DNA of 6,636 nt from an uncultured Clostridia bacterium (GCA_934645275.1 CAKUDW010000111.1:1-6636), one strand, 5' to 3'; shown: positions 1 through 6,354, counted from the first letter of the stretch. The notes: generated from the sequence alone by a model not told the origin. Numbers and translations: made by a program.

Positions 1-306
1 CATCTGGGCCGCCAGCGTCTGAATACCAGAGCCGCATGCCAGCGACAAAACCGCTTCTGGCTTACCCTTCTGCAATTCCTTGGCAGCCTTGCGCACATGG
101 AAATTCAGGCAGCTCTCGGTGGGCATGGCAATGCCGGTTACCTCATAACCCCTGGATTCCAGAATCTGTTTCCACTCGGCGCATTCATCATCGCCGCCAA
201 CCTTGCAGGCCAGCGCGCACTCGTGGCAGCCGCTGATCGCAACCCGCTTGACGCCCTTGAGCATCGCGAGCACTTCCTCGACGGGCTTTCTCTTGGATAC
301 AATCAC
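1..306 (-). CDS. metV: MetV-like methylenetetrahydrofolate reductase C-terminal domain protein (N-terminal part)
   Basis: The gene reads leftward off the window edge. 102 codons are visible of a family usually about 200-220 residues long. The start is GTG at 306-304, supported by an AAGGAGG Shine-Dalgarno at 316-322, nine bases upstream. The product begins MIVSKRKPVEEVLAML, then has a short strand (VKRVAISG) and a cysteine cluster C27-x2-C30-x3-C34, with further cysteines at 42, 66 and 91 (the last in a LACGSG turn). This pattern matches the MTHFR_C family, whose member MetV partners MetF in the methylenetetrahydrofolate reductase of acetogens and related anaerobes; the cysteines are thought to hold Fe-S clusters or zinc. 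It is a soluble cytoplasmic protein with no signal peptide. The partner metF would be expected further along the same strand, outside the window. Family assignment is by pattern recognition; the exact role in this organism is inferred. Confidence 0.75.
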   Translation of the reverse strand, partial: MIVSKRKPVEEVLAMLKGVKRVAISGCHECALACKVGGDDECAEWKQILESRGYEVTGIAMPTESCLNFHVRKAAKELQKGKPEAVLSLACGSGIQTLAAQM

Positions 307-652
307 GCTTAAGAACCTCCTTGCCTCATATGGGGAAAATAAATACATCCAGATAATATTATTATACAACAAACTCAGAATCCTGCAACGCTTTTAAGCC
401 AATTTAATATATTATCAATAAAAATACACATTAGGAAGCATGCACTGCGCGGCGGCCAAAACTTAATAAATTGAATTTCCGTCATAACCAACCGAAGTCC
501 ACGCAAATTGTGGCGCAAATTCGCCAGTATTCGTTACATTTTCGCTTGAATTTACCAGTTTTGCGGCATTTGTACAAGAGTTTGTTTATGAATAGGCCCG
601 ACTGTTACAAATCTGTGTGACGGGCTTTAAATCGACCAAATATCGGTCTTTG
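307..652. other. Non-coding divergent intergenic region
   Basis: No open frame here looks like a gene. The left third is AT-rich and carries the MetV-like gene's ribosome binding site and probable promoter. The middle (about 440-530) is more GC-rich and has an 8-bp direct repeat CGCAAATT at 502-509 and 514-521, the second copy lying in a small GGCG...CGCC hairpin (512-525). At 596-625 GCCCG and CGGGC could pair around a poorly paired 20-base interior, followed by TTT. I recognise no tRNA, riboswitch or T-box structure. Confidence 0.5.
361..388 (-). promoter_or_regulatory. Candidate promoter of the MetV-like gene
   Basis: Read on the minus strand, a perfect TATAAT (plus-strand 361-366) lies 16 bp downstream of TTGCAG (383-388), which matches only the TTG half of the -35 consensus. 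The -10 box is about 55 bases upstream of the GTG start and its Shine-Dalgarno. The surrounding DNA is AT-rich. The -10 is convincing and the -35 is weak, so an activator or a different -35 is possible. Confidence 0.4.
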
Positions 653-666
653 TACAATATGTTGTA
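653..666. promoter_or_regulatory. Putative NrdR box upstream of nrdD
   Basis: TACAATATGTTGTA is an almost perfect palindrome and resembles the NrdR box (consensus roughly ACACwATATnTTGTGT). NrdR is the ATP/dATP-sensing zinc-finger/ATP-cone repressor that controls ribonucleotide reductase genes in most bacteria. The site ends on the base before the -35 hexamer of the nrdD promoter, so a bound repressor would interfere with RNA polymerase. NrdR usually uses two boxes; the only other symmetric site close by, GACC-N7-GGTC at 634-648, resembles the consensus poorly. Confidence 0.55.
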
Positions 667-695
667 TTGACAAAAGCAGCCCATCCCAATATAAT
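667..695 (+). promoter_or_regulatory. Sigma-A type promoter of nrdD
   Basis: The -35 hexamer TTGACA (667-672) and the -10 hexamer TATAAT (690-695) are both exact consensus matches separated by 17 bp. Transcription should start near 702, only about 13-19 bases before the nrdD start codon, so the mRNA would begin almost at the Shine-Dalgarno. Such a strong unregulated-looking promoter next to an NrdR-like box fits repression as the main control. Confidence 0.8.
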
Positions 696-720
696 GTGTT
701 CTGGAGGAGGCATAGTGGAA

Positions 721-3042
721 ATGTTGAACGTAATACTCAAGCGCGACGGACGCACCGTACCTTTTGATGCAAATAAAATCACGGCCGCAATCATGAAGGC
801 CTTTGAGGCCAGCAACAGCGCAAAATCGCTGAAGGCGGCGGAAGAAATCACCCGCGAGGTCGTATCCGATCTCGAACGCAGCGAAGCTGTAGACGATGTA
901 CCCAGCGTAGAACAGATTCAGGATATGGTGGAACGCGTGCTGATTGAAAACGGTTTTGTACGCACCGCCAAGAGTTACATACTTTACCGCGCCGAGCGCA
1001 GCCGCATTCGTGAAATGAATACGCGCCTGATGCGCATCTATGATGATATCACCAATAAGAGCGCCATTGATTCAGACATCAAACGCGAAAACGCCAATAT
1101 TAACGGCGATACGGCCATGGGTGCCATGCTGAAGTACGGCTCCGAGGGCGCGAAGGAATTTAATCTGATGTTCATGATGAAGCCGGAGCACGCCGAAGCG
1201 CACCGCAATGGCGATATTCATGTACATGATATGGACTTTCTGACCCTGACCACCACCTGCTGCCAGATCGATTTGATCAAATTATTCGAGGGCGGCTTTT
1301 CCACTGGCCATGGCTATCTGCGCGCACCCAAGGACATCCGCTCGTACGCAGCGCTGGCCTGTATCGCCATTCAGGCCAACCAGAACGACCAGCATGGCGG
1401 CCAGAGCATCGTCAATTTTGACTACGCCATGGCCGACGGCGTGCGCATGACCTTTAAGAAAAACTACCGCGACAATCTGATTCGCGGTCTTGAGCTGCTG
1501 GACGGCTTCGAAAACGCCGAATCCGCCGTTAAAAAAATAATGGATGAAATCCGCGATGAAAAAGAGCTTATACCCACGCTGGTGCCCACTGCGGAATACA
1601 AGGCTGCCGAAGCCGTGAAGCTCGCCGAGCTGGGCGCCCCCAGCGCTGACATTGAGCGCATTCAGGACTTCGCCCAGAAAAAGGCCGAGCAGGAAACCGA
1701 CCGCGCCACCTATCAGGCCATGGAAGCGTTGATTCACAATTTGAATACGATGAATTCCCGCGCCGGCGCGCAGGTACCCTTCTCCTCCATTAACTATGGT
1801 ATGGACACCTCGCCCGAAGCGCGAATGGTGATGCGCAACCTGCTGGAAAGCACGCAGGCTGGCCTGGGCAACGGCGAAACGCCCATCTTCCCCATTCAGA
1901 TTTTTCGCGTGAAGGAAGGCGTAAACTATAATCCCGGCGACCCGAACTACGATCTGTTCAAGCTCGCCTGCAAGACCTCCGCCAAGCGCCTGTTCCCGAA
2001 CTTCTCGTTCCAGGACGCGCCCTTCAACCTGCAATACTATAAGCCCGGTCATCCCGAGACGGAAATCGCCTACATGGGGTGCCGCACACGTGTAATGGCC
2101 AACAAGTACGACCCCGAGAAGGAGATCTCCAACGGGCGCGGCAACCTGAGCTTTACGTCGATCAACCTGCCCCGCCTGGCCATCAAGGCCAACCACAATC
2201 TGGACACCTTCTTCGATTCGCTGGATCACATGGTGAATTTGGTGATCGATCAGCTGCTGGATCGCTTTGAAATACAGTGCCGCAAGCGCGTGCGCAACTA
2301 TCCCTTCCTGATGGGACAGGGTGTATGGATCGACAGCGAAAAGCTTGGCTGGGATGATGAGGTGCGCGAGGTGCTCAAGCACGGCACGCTGTCTGTGGGT
2401 TTCATAGGTCTGGCGGAATGCCTGAAGGCGCTCATCGGCGAGCATCACGGCGAAAGCGAGCGTGCGCAAAACCTTGGTCTCGAAATCATCGGCCACATGC
2501 GCAAGCTCTGCGACGACGCGAGTGATCGCCTCGGCTTGAATGTGACGCTACTGGCCACGCCCGCTGAAGGACTTTCCGGCCGCTTCGTCAAGATCGACGC
2601 CCAAAAATTCGGCGTCATTCCGGGCGTTACCGACCGCGAATACTACACCAACAGCTTCCACGTGCCGGTGTATTATGACATCAGTGCCATCGACAAGATT
2701 CGCACCGAAGCACCCTACCACGCACTCACCAACGCGGGTCACATTTCTTACGTGGAACTCGACGGCGATCCATCGCAGAACCTTGAAGCGTTTGAAAAGA
2801 TCGTGCGCGTGATGAAGGAATCCGGCATCGGCTACGGCTCAATCAACCATCCGGTGGATCGCGACCCCGTATGCGGCTACAACGGCATCATCGGCGATAC
2901 CTGCCCAAACTGCGGCCGCGCCGAAGGCGACCAGCCATTTGAGCGCATTCGTCGCATCACCGGCTATCTGGTAGGTACGCTGGATCGTTTCAACAACGCC
3001 AAGCGCAAGGAAGAAGCCGATCGCGTGAAGCACTCAATCTAA
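721..3042 (+). CDS. nrdD: Anaerobic (class III) ribonucleoside-triphosphate reductase, catalytic subunit
   Basis: This oxygen-sensitive glycyl radical enzyme reduces ribonucleoside triphosphates to deoxyribonucleotides under anaerobiosis. From ATG 721 it has 773 residues. An N-terminal ATP-cone (about residues 3-95, LKRDGRTVPFDANKI) gives allosteric overall control. The NrdD catalytic barrel follows, with HVHDMDF and TCCQIDL (C180 aligns with T4 NrdD C79) and C454 in MGCRTRV, the likely thiyl-radical cysteine. The C-terminus carries C718, C728 and C731 (metal-site cysteines) and RITGYLVG with the glycyl radical at G748, 25 residues from the end. GGAGGAGG at 703-710 serves either ATG 721 (10-base spacing) or the in-frame GTG 715; both are possible and I prefer ATG. 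An upstream TTG at 667 is the promoter -35 and is excluded. The activase gene nrdG, often adjacent, is not found here. It is probably a single-gene transcript ending at the hairpin at 3057-3088. Confidence 0.96.
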   Translation: MLNVILKRDGRTVPFDANKITAAIMKAFEASNSAKSLKAAEEITREVVSDLERSEAVDDVPSVEQIQDMVERVLIENGFVRTAKSYILYRAERSRIREMNTRLMRIYDDITNKSAIDSDIKRENANINGDTAMGAMLKYGSEGAKEFNLMFMMKPEHAEAHRNGDIHVHDMDFLTLTTTCCQIDLIKLFEGGFSTGHGYLRAPKDIRSYAALACIAIQANQNDQHGGQSIVNFDYAMADGVRMTFKKNYRDNLIRGLELLDGFENAESAVKKIMDEIRDEKELIPTLVPTAEYKAAEAVKLAELGAPSADIERIQDFAQKKAEQETDRATYQAMEALIHNLNTMNSRAGAQVPFSSINYGMDTSPEARMVMRNLLESTQAGLGNGETPIFPIQIFRVKEGVNYNPGDPNYDLFKLACKTSAKRLFPNFSFQDAPFNLQYYKPGHPETEIAYMGCRTRVMANKYDPEKEISNGRGNLSFTSINLPRLAIKANHNLDTFFDSLDHMVNLVIDQLLDRFEIQCRKRVRNYPFLMGQGVWIDSEKLGWDDEVREVLKHGTLSVGFIGLAECLKALIGEHHGESERAQNLGLEIIGHMRKLCDDASDRLGLNVTLLATPAEGLSGRFVKIDAQKFGVIPGVTDREYYTNSFHVPVYYDISAIDKIRTEAPYHALTNAGHISYVELDGDPSQNLEAFEKIVRVMKESGIGYGSINHPVDRDPVCGYNGIIGDTCPNCGRAEGDQPFERIRRITGYLVGTLDRFNNAKRKEEADRVKHSI

Positions 3043-3056
3043 TTCCCATATATGAC

Positions 3057-3088
3057 GGCTCCCCGTTCTGCAAATTGAACGGGGAGCC
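3057..3088. terminator. Bidirectional terminator between convergent nrdD and spo0A
   Basis: GGCTCCCCGTTC (3057-3068) pairs perfectly with GAACGGGGAGCC (3077-3088) over 12 bp around an 8-base loop. It lies 14 bases after the nrdD stop and 17 bases after the spo0A stop, which face each other. Only short T-rich tracts flank it (ATTTAT on the plus side, TCATATAT on the minus side), so release may be less than complete, but stem strength and position argue for a shared terminator. Confidence 0.8.
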
Positions 3089-3105
3089 ATTTATCCGTAT
3101 TTCCA

Positions 3106-3876
3106 TTATGCGCCGCTGCCAGACTTGAGCTTTTCACAGATACAGGAGATGAATTCGCCGTTGGTGGGCTTGTCCATCGCGTCAAAAACTTTACAGCCGT
3201 ACAGCTTGTTCACACTTTCAAGCCTGCCGCGGCTCCAGGCCACTTCGATGGCATGGCGCATCGCGCGCTCTACCTTACTGGCAGAGGTTTCAAAGCGCCG
3301 CGCGACGCCGGGATAATGCTCCTTCGTGATTCGGTTAATGACGTCGTGATTTTCGGCCACCATCAGCACCGCCTCGCGCAGATACTGATAGCCCTTAATG
3401 TGCGCCGGTATACCCAACGTCAGAAATAGATTGGTCACCTGCTCGTCCAGGCTTTCGGCATTCTGTGCGCCCTGCGCCTGCGCAGCTGCTGATGAAAACG
3501 TATTTCTACCCGCGACTTCCACAATCCGGTTATAAAGCAGGTGCATGTCAAACGGTTTCACCATGTAGTAGCTCGCGCCCAGCTCAATGGCACGGGCGAT
3601 GAAATCATCCCGCGCAAGCCCTGTCAATACAATCACTTTTGGCCGAGGCTCATCCATACCGTGCAGTTCTTCCAAGGCCATGAATCCATCCCTGCGCGGC
3701 ATGATGATGTCCATCACCAGTATATCCGGCTGAAATTCCCGCACCGCGTCCGCAATTTCCGTGCCGTCCGACACAGTTGTAACCACATCAATATCGTCCT
3801 TTCGAGCAAAGAAATCCGTCAGCAGTCGCAATATGCTCTGATTATCGTCCGCAAGCATGAGCCGTATCTTATCCAC
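3106..3876 (-). CDS. spo0A: Sporulation master response regulator Spo0A
   Basis: Spo0A is the phosphorelay output that commits the cell to sporulation by binding 0A boxes (around TGTCGAA) as a phosphorylated dimer. The protein has 256 residues, within the usual range. The receiver domain (about 3-120) shows the acidic pair D10-D11, the phosphoacceptor D56 in DILVMDIIMP, switch T85 and K107 in MVKPFD. A low-complexity Ala/Gln linker (about 127-143) leads to the Spo0A_C DNA-binding domain (about 146-250), with the hallmark GIPAHIKGYQYLREA and the helix-turn-helix ending SASKVERAMRHAIEVAWSRG. Translation starts at GTG 3876-3874: in-frame stops lie just upstream, and AAAGGAA at 3886-3892 is a suitable ribosome binding site. 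An overlapping ATG at 3878 is in another frame. The gene commonly follows spoIVB; here its upstream neighbour is a divergent Rhs fragment. I see no 0A box and no clear sigma-H promoter upstream. Confidence 0.97.
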   Translation of the reverse strand: MDKIRLMLADDNQSILRLLTDFFARKDDIDVVTTVSDGTEIADAVREFQPDILVMDIIMPRRDGFMALEELHGMDEPRPKVIVLTGLARDDFIARAIELGASYYMVKPFDMHLLYNRIVEVAGRNTFSSAAAQAQGAQNAESLDEQVTNLFLTLGIPAHIKGYQYLREAVLMVAENHDVINRITKEHYPGVARRFETSASKVERAMRHAIEVAWSRGRLESVNKLYGCKVFDAMDKPTNGEFISCICEKLKSGSGA

Positions 3877-4250
3877 ATTGTTTCATTCCTTTCATCACAG
3901 AATGCGTATATGGATATATATGCGTTCCCTGCCGCGCTTATCACTATAAATTCGCTACTTTTTTTAATTATGGTCCAAAGAATTACCGGTAATCTGACAG
4001 CACACGCCGCGAGCAGCGGCATGCGCAATATTCGTTTCTCTGATTATCCCGCCAAAGTATCCGTGTTATCGAGCTTTCAATAATTATATGCCGTTGCGCG
4101 ATTCACGTAATATTGCTTGCATCCAACCTCCCCCTAGCCATATTATAAGGCGCTTCTCATCAATTGATCGCCAACATGCAATGGATTTACCTGCGCCTTT
4201 CAGAAAGCAAGCAACGCTTTCCAGCCCGTTTCAGTTATCCCATATGCAAA
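3877..4250. other. Gene-poor region upstream of spo0A, presumed to hold its promoter
   Basis: No credible gene begins here, although the Rhs frame is open from about 3998. On the minus strand a TATAGT (plus 3943-3948) could be a -10 box for spo0A, about 70 bases from its start, but no good -35 stands at the right distance. ATGCGT is repeated at 3902-3907 and 3920-3925 in an AT-rich stretch. A small GC hairpin (GCCGC/GCGGC) lies at 4006-4020. I find no TGTCGAA-type 0A box. The stretch from about 4090 to 4250 resembles neither Rhs repeats nor spo0A-linked genes. Confidence 0.45.
3982..3993. promoter_or_regulatory. 12-bp perfect palindrome upstream of spo0A
   Basis: ATTACCGGTAAT is perfectly self-complementary and lies 106 bp upstream of the spo0A start codon, upstream of the possible -10 box. 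It has the size and form of a dimeric regulator operator. No regulator is recognised from the sequence, and one such palindrome could arise by chance. Confidence 0.3.
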
Positions 4251-5152
4251 CATACGTTCATAACTTACAGGGCGATATCATTGGAATCGTTGACCCGGCC
4301 GACAATCTTGTGGTAGAATACAGGTACGACGCATGGGGACAATCGCTGAGCGTGACCGGCTCCTTGAAAACTTCATTGGGCGAATTGAATCCGTTTAGGT
4401 ATCGTGGATATGTGTGGGATGAGGAAACGGATCTGTATTACCTGCGTAGCAGATACTATAACCCTGACTGTAGCAGGTTTATTAATACGGACAATAAAGG
4501 ACCATTTGCTTCTCACGGAATCATCAAAAATATCTACACATATTGTTGTAACAATATTATTAGAAGAGTTGACTGTGATGGATATACTGATGAAGACGTA
4601 CATGTAGGCTTTGTATATTTCCTTAGGCATCCACTGACAGGTTATCTTAGTGGTAATATTGAAAAAATAGATGGGCACAAACACGATGCTGTATGTGCTA
4701 CAGGACATATGGCTATTGCTATAGATGATGTGGTTTTATCATACGGCCCAGATCATCGGGTTCCTTTAGCAGAAAATCTATTTGGAACTCCTGCTCGCGT
4801 AACAGTAATTCGTGGTGAAAAGAATTTGCAGCGATTTGCAAATGATTATAAATATGTGGAGATTTGGTTTGATAATACAACTCCAATACCTGCAGGTATT
4901 GCAGAAGCAGCAAAAAAAGAGATACTTTCAATGGTTAATGAGCAGGTGTCTGAAGATGGTTATTATAATGGCTATAGCTCCAAAAAGTACTCGGAGTATT
5001 CTGCCCTTAAATCGAATTGTGTTACCTTCTCTGTTATTTTGGGACAACTATATGGAATTACAAATTCGGAATTAACCATTAAAACTTTTTTCCCGCTTGC
5101 ATGGATTAAAAAGTTTAATGGTCGTATGAGAAAGTTAACACTCTATGACTAA
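4088..5152 (+). CDS. 5'-truncated Rhs core with C-terminal putative toxin domain (orphan Rhs-CT)
   Basis: Full Rhs/YD-repeat proteins are very large surface or secreted shells that carry a variable C-terminal toxin. Here only the end remains. Residues 56-165 are the Rhs repeat-associated core: YVHNLQGDIIGIVD, YRYDAWGQ (78-85), FRYRGYVWDEETDLYYLRSRYYNP (103-126 region), RFINTD, and the closing YTYCCNN...VDCDG. Residues 166-354 are an unrelated C-terminal domain. Residues 1-55 show no Rhs similarity. No Shine-Dalgarno precedes ATG 4088 or the internal ATGs at 4181 and 4244, and there is no signal peptide, so expression as a free protein is doubtful. The core's closing motif is degraded compared with the common NNPxxxxDPxG. 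The module may be a decayed gene, a silent cassette for recombination with a full rhs gene elsewhere, or an expressed fragment. The Rhs identity is secure; the start and status are not. Confidence 0.75.
   Translation: MPLRDSRNIACIQPPPSHIIRRFSSIDRQHAMDLPAPFRKQATLSSPFQLSHMQTYVHNLQGDIIGIVDPADNLVVEYRYDAWGQSLSVTGSLKTSLGELNPFRYRGYVWDEETDLYYLRSRYYNPDCSRFINTDNKGPFASHGIIKNIYTYCCNNIIRRVDCDGYTDEDVHVGFVYFLRHPLTGYLSGNIEKIDGHKHDAVCATGHMAIAIDDVVLSYGPDHRVPLAENLFGTPARVTVIRGEKNLQRFANDYKYVEIWFDNTTPIPAGIAEAAKKEILSMVNEQVSEDGYYNGYSSKKYSEYSALKSNCVTFSVILGQLYGITNSELTIKTFFPLAWIKKFNGRMRKLTLYD
4583..5149 (+). other. Variable C-terminal toxin domain, possibly permuted NlpC/P60 papain-like fold
   Basis: About 189 residues follow the end of the Rhs core. 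The DNA here is clearly AT-rich (35-37 % G+C in two lines counted), against 47-58 % in nrdD lines. The protein has DVHVGFVYFL, then ATGHMAIAIDD with H207, and about 100 residues later ALKSNCVTFSVILGQLYG with C311. A His followed by a strand, with an Asn-Cys-x-x-Phe helix start later, is the order seen in circularly permuted papain-like enzymes (LRAT, YiiX/YaeF and DUF4105-type). These act as peptidases, amidases or acyltransferases. The third catalytic residue is not assigned. The fold is inferred from motif order only; target and activity are unknown. Confidence 0.45.
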
Positions 5153-5198
5153 AAACATAGAGAATAGTTCATTCCCATTAAATCAAGGAGTACAACGT

Positions 5199-6305
5199 AT
5201 GACAAATTATAAGAAGCTCATGATCGCCAACCTGATTCTGCTGATGCTAATTCTCCTGTGCTGCGGCGGTTGCTCAAAGGTTACGCTGGAGCGATATTAT
5301 CCAACCGAACCCGAAAACATAATCGGAAACGATCGCCTGTGCTGGTTGAAAGGAATGTACGATAATCGGAATGGAAAATCGTACAACAGCTATCAGATCA
5401 GGCATTATGATTTTAGCACTTCAACCGCCGTGCGCGGCGAGGTAATGAATTTCGGGCTGGACGTATGGCCGAGTATTCTACTGAGCGATGCGGCAGATGC
5501 ACCGTATGTCGTATATGCCGGAGGCGACGCTTACAAGATCACGGCGGTTTCCGAAAAAGGCATGGGGGCAACATACAAGCTCTATCTGGACAACAGTAGT
5601 ATTCTCGCAGTTTATCAGGGAAACGCCTACTATATCGATGACACGAATGCGTTGACTTTCTACGCCTATGGCGAAGAGGAGCTGCCCTCTTATTTGTGCC
5701 GGAAATCTAAGGATGGTTCCATACAGCGATATGAATTGAGTACGACGAGGGGACTTTTAGTGCTGGCGCCCGATGGGAGATTTGCCGAAGTTCAAATAGA
5801 TGGCGATCGGCGCGCGCTGTGCATTCGCGATGTAAATGGAGAAACGTACCTCGTAGAGCCACCCTCCGAAGGAAGATGGGATTATAGCTATTTTGGCTGG
5901 AATGGCACGCAGACGCTCTACTTTACCAAATATGATGCAGAAAAGAAAGGGGAGGCGTTGTGGCGCTACGATGTACAAAATCAGAGCGTATATGCCTGTC
6001 TGGATCAGCAGGGTAATCCGATCTGCCTCGCGCCGCGAGCGATCGATTTTCGCCTGTTTCCCAGCCCTTCCGGGGATGTAATCGCCTATTTTTGTTATAA
6101 CTCCCAGTATTTTTCAGGTATGAATGATCCGCATTATGCAGCACTCGTTGCGCAGTCGATGCGAACCGGCGAATTCTGCGTACTAGATGAAACCGTTCAG
6201 CTTTCACGCAGGGATGAAGGTCTTGGCGATTATATTGAAGATTTCGGTTGCATCGCGCAGTCGGCAGATATCGTCTGGCAAAAGGGAGATGCAGAACTAT
6301 ATTAA
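5199..6305 (+). CDS. Putative lipoprotein with TolB-like beta-propeller features
   Basis: I do not recognise a named family. The start at ATG 5199 is set by AAGGAG at 5185-5190 with 8-base spacing, and it leaves an intact signal peptide; the frame is open back to 5145 but without a ribosome binding site. The 368-residue product has K5-K6, a hydrophobic stretch (about 7-20), then LLCCGGC with C25 as the likely lipidated cysteine. Gly-Gly at -1/-2 fits a lipobox, although Cys at -3 is unusual. The rest is rich in short beta strands with repeated patterns such as YVVYAGGDAYKI, GNAYYIDD, LLVLAPDGRFAEV, LYFTKYDAE and FPSPSGDVIAYF, typical of propeller blades in TolB/WD40-like proteins. It should sit on the outer face of the membrane. 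It follows the Rhs fragment by 46 bp, the position of an immunity gene, but its length and its mixed, host-like base composition make an independent role equally likely. Confidence 0.7.
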   Translation: MTNYKKLMIANLILLMLILLCCGGCSKVTLERYYPTEPENIIGNDRLCWLKGMYDNRNGKSYNSYQIRHYDFSTSTAVRGEVMNFGLDVWPSILLSDAADAPYVVYAGGDAYKITAVSEKGMGATYKLYLDNSSILAVYQGNAYYIDDTNALTFYAYGEEELPSYLCRKSKDGSIQRYELSTTRGLLVLAPDGRFAEVQIDGDRRALCIRDVNGETYLVEPPSEGRWDYSYFGWNGTQTLYFTKYDAEKKGEALWRYDVQNQSVYACLDQQGNPICLAPRAIDFRLFPSPSGDVIAYFCYNSQYFSGMNDPHYAALVAQSMRTGEFCVLDETVQLSRRDEGLGDYIEDFGCIAQSADIVWQKGDAELY

Positions 6306-6316
6306 GTTAAATTCCA

Positions 6317-6354
6317 GGATGCGAAAGAATGATTCGTTCTTTCGCATCCCTTTT
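6317..6354 (+). terminator. Intrinsic terminator after the lipoprotein gene
   Basis: GGATGCGAAAGAA (6317-6329) pairs perfectly with TTCTTTCGCATCC (6337-6349) over 13 bp around a short loop, followed by CTTTTA. It starts 11 bases after the lipoprotein stop codon. It should end the transcript from the Rhs fragment and lipoprotein genes and separate them from the insertion sequence remnant. Confidence 0.85.

Noticed and set aside
596..628. Hairpin GCCCG...CGGGC followed by TTT, as a terminator or riboswitch
   Set aside because: The stem is only 5 bp around a 20-base, poorly paired interior, and no plus-strand gene precedes it. No riboswitch or T-box hallmark is present, and it lies upstream of the mapped-looking nrdD promoter.
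667..720. Extended nrdD start at TTG 667
   Set aside because: TTG 667 is the first half of the -35 hexamer TTGACA, so it would lie upstream of the transcription start. The extra residues are not like NrdD, and the Shine-Dalgarno serves 715 or 721.
1282..2496. 404-codon open frame on the minus strand inside nrdD
   Set aside because: It lies wholly opposite nrdD, whose protein is conserved throughout this interval. The antisense translation is low in recognisable motifs and is explained by the codon bias of a GC-rich gene.
3819..4028. 69-codon minus-strand frame overlapping the spo0A start
   Set aside because: It shares DNA with the start of spo0A in another frame and shows no start signal or recognisable product.
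3541..4083. 180-codon plus-strand frame over spo0A and its upstream region
   Set aside because: It overlaps the receiver half of spo0A in antisense, has no ribosome binding site, and its product has no domain-like features.
5145..5198. Upstream start for the lipoprotein at ATG 5145, overlapping the Rhs stop
   Set aside because: ATGACTAA overlaps look like translational coupling, but there is no Shine-Dalgarno and it would add 18 residues before the signal peptide. ATG 5199 has AAGGAG at ideal spacing.
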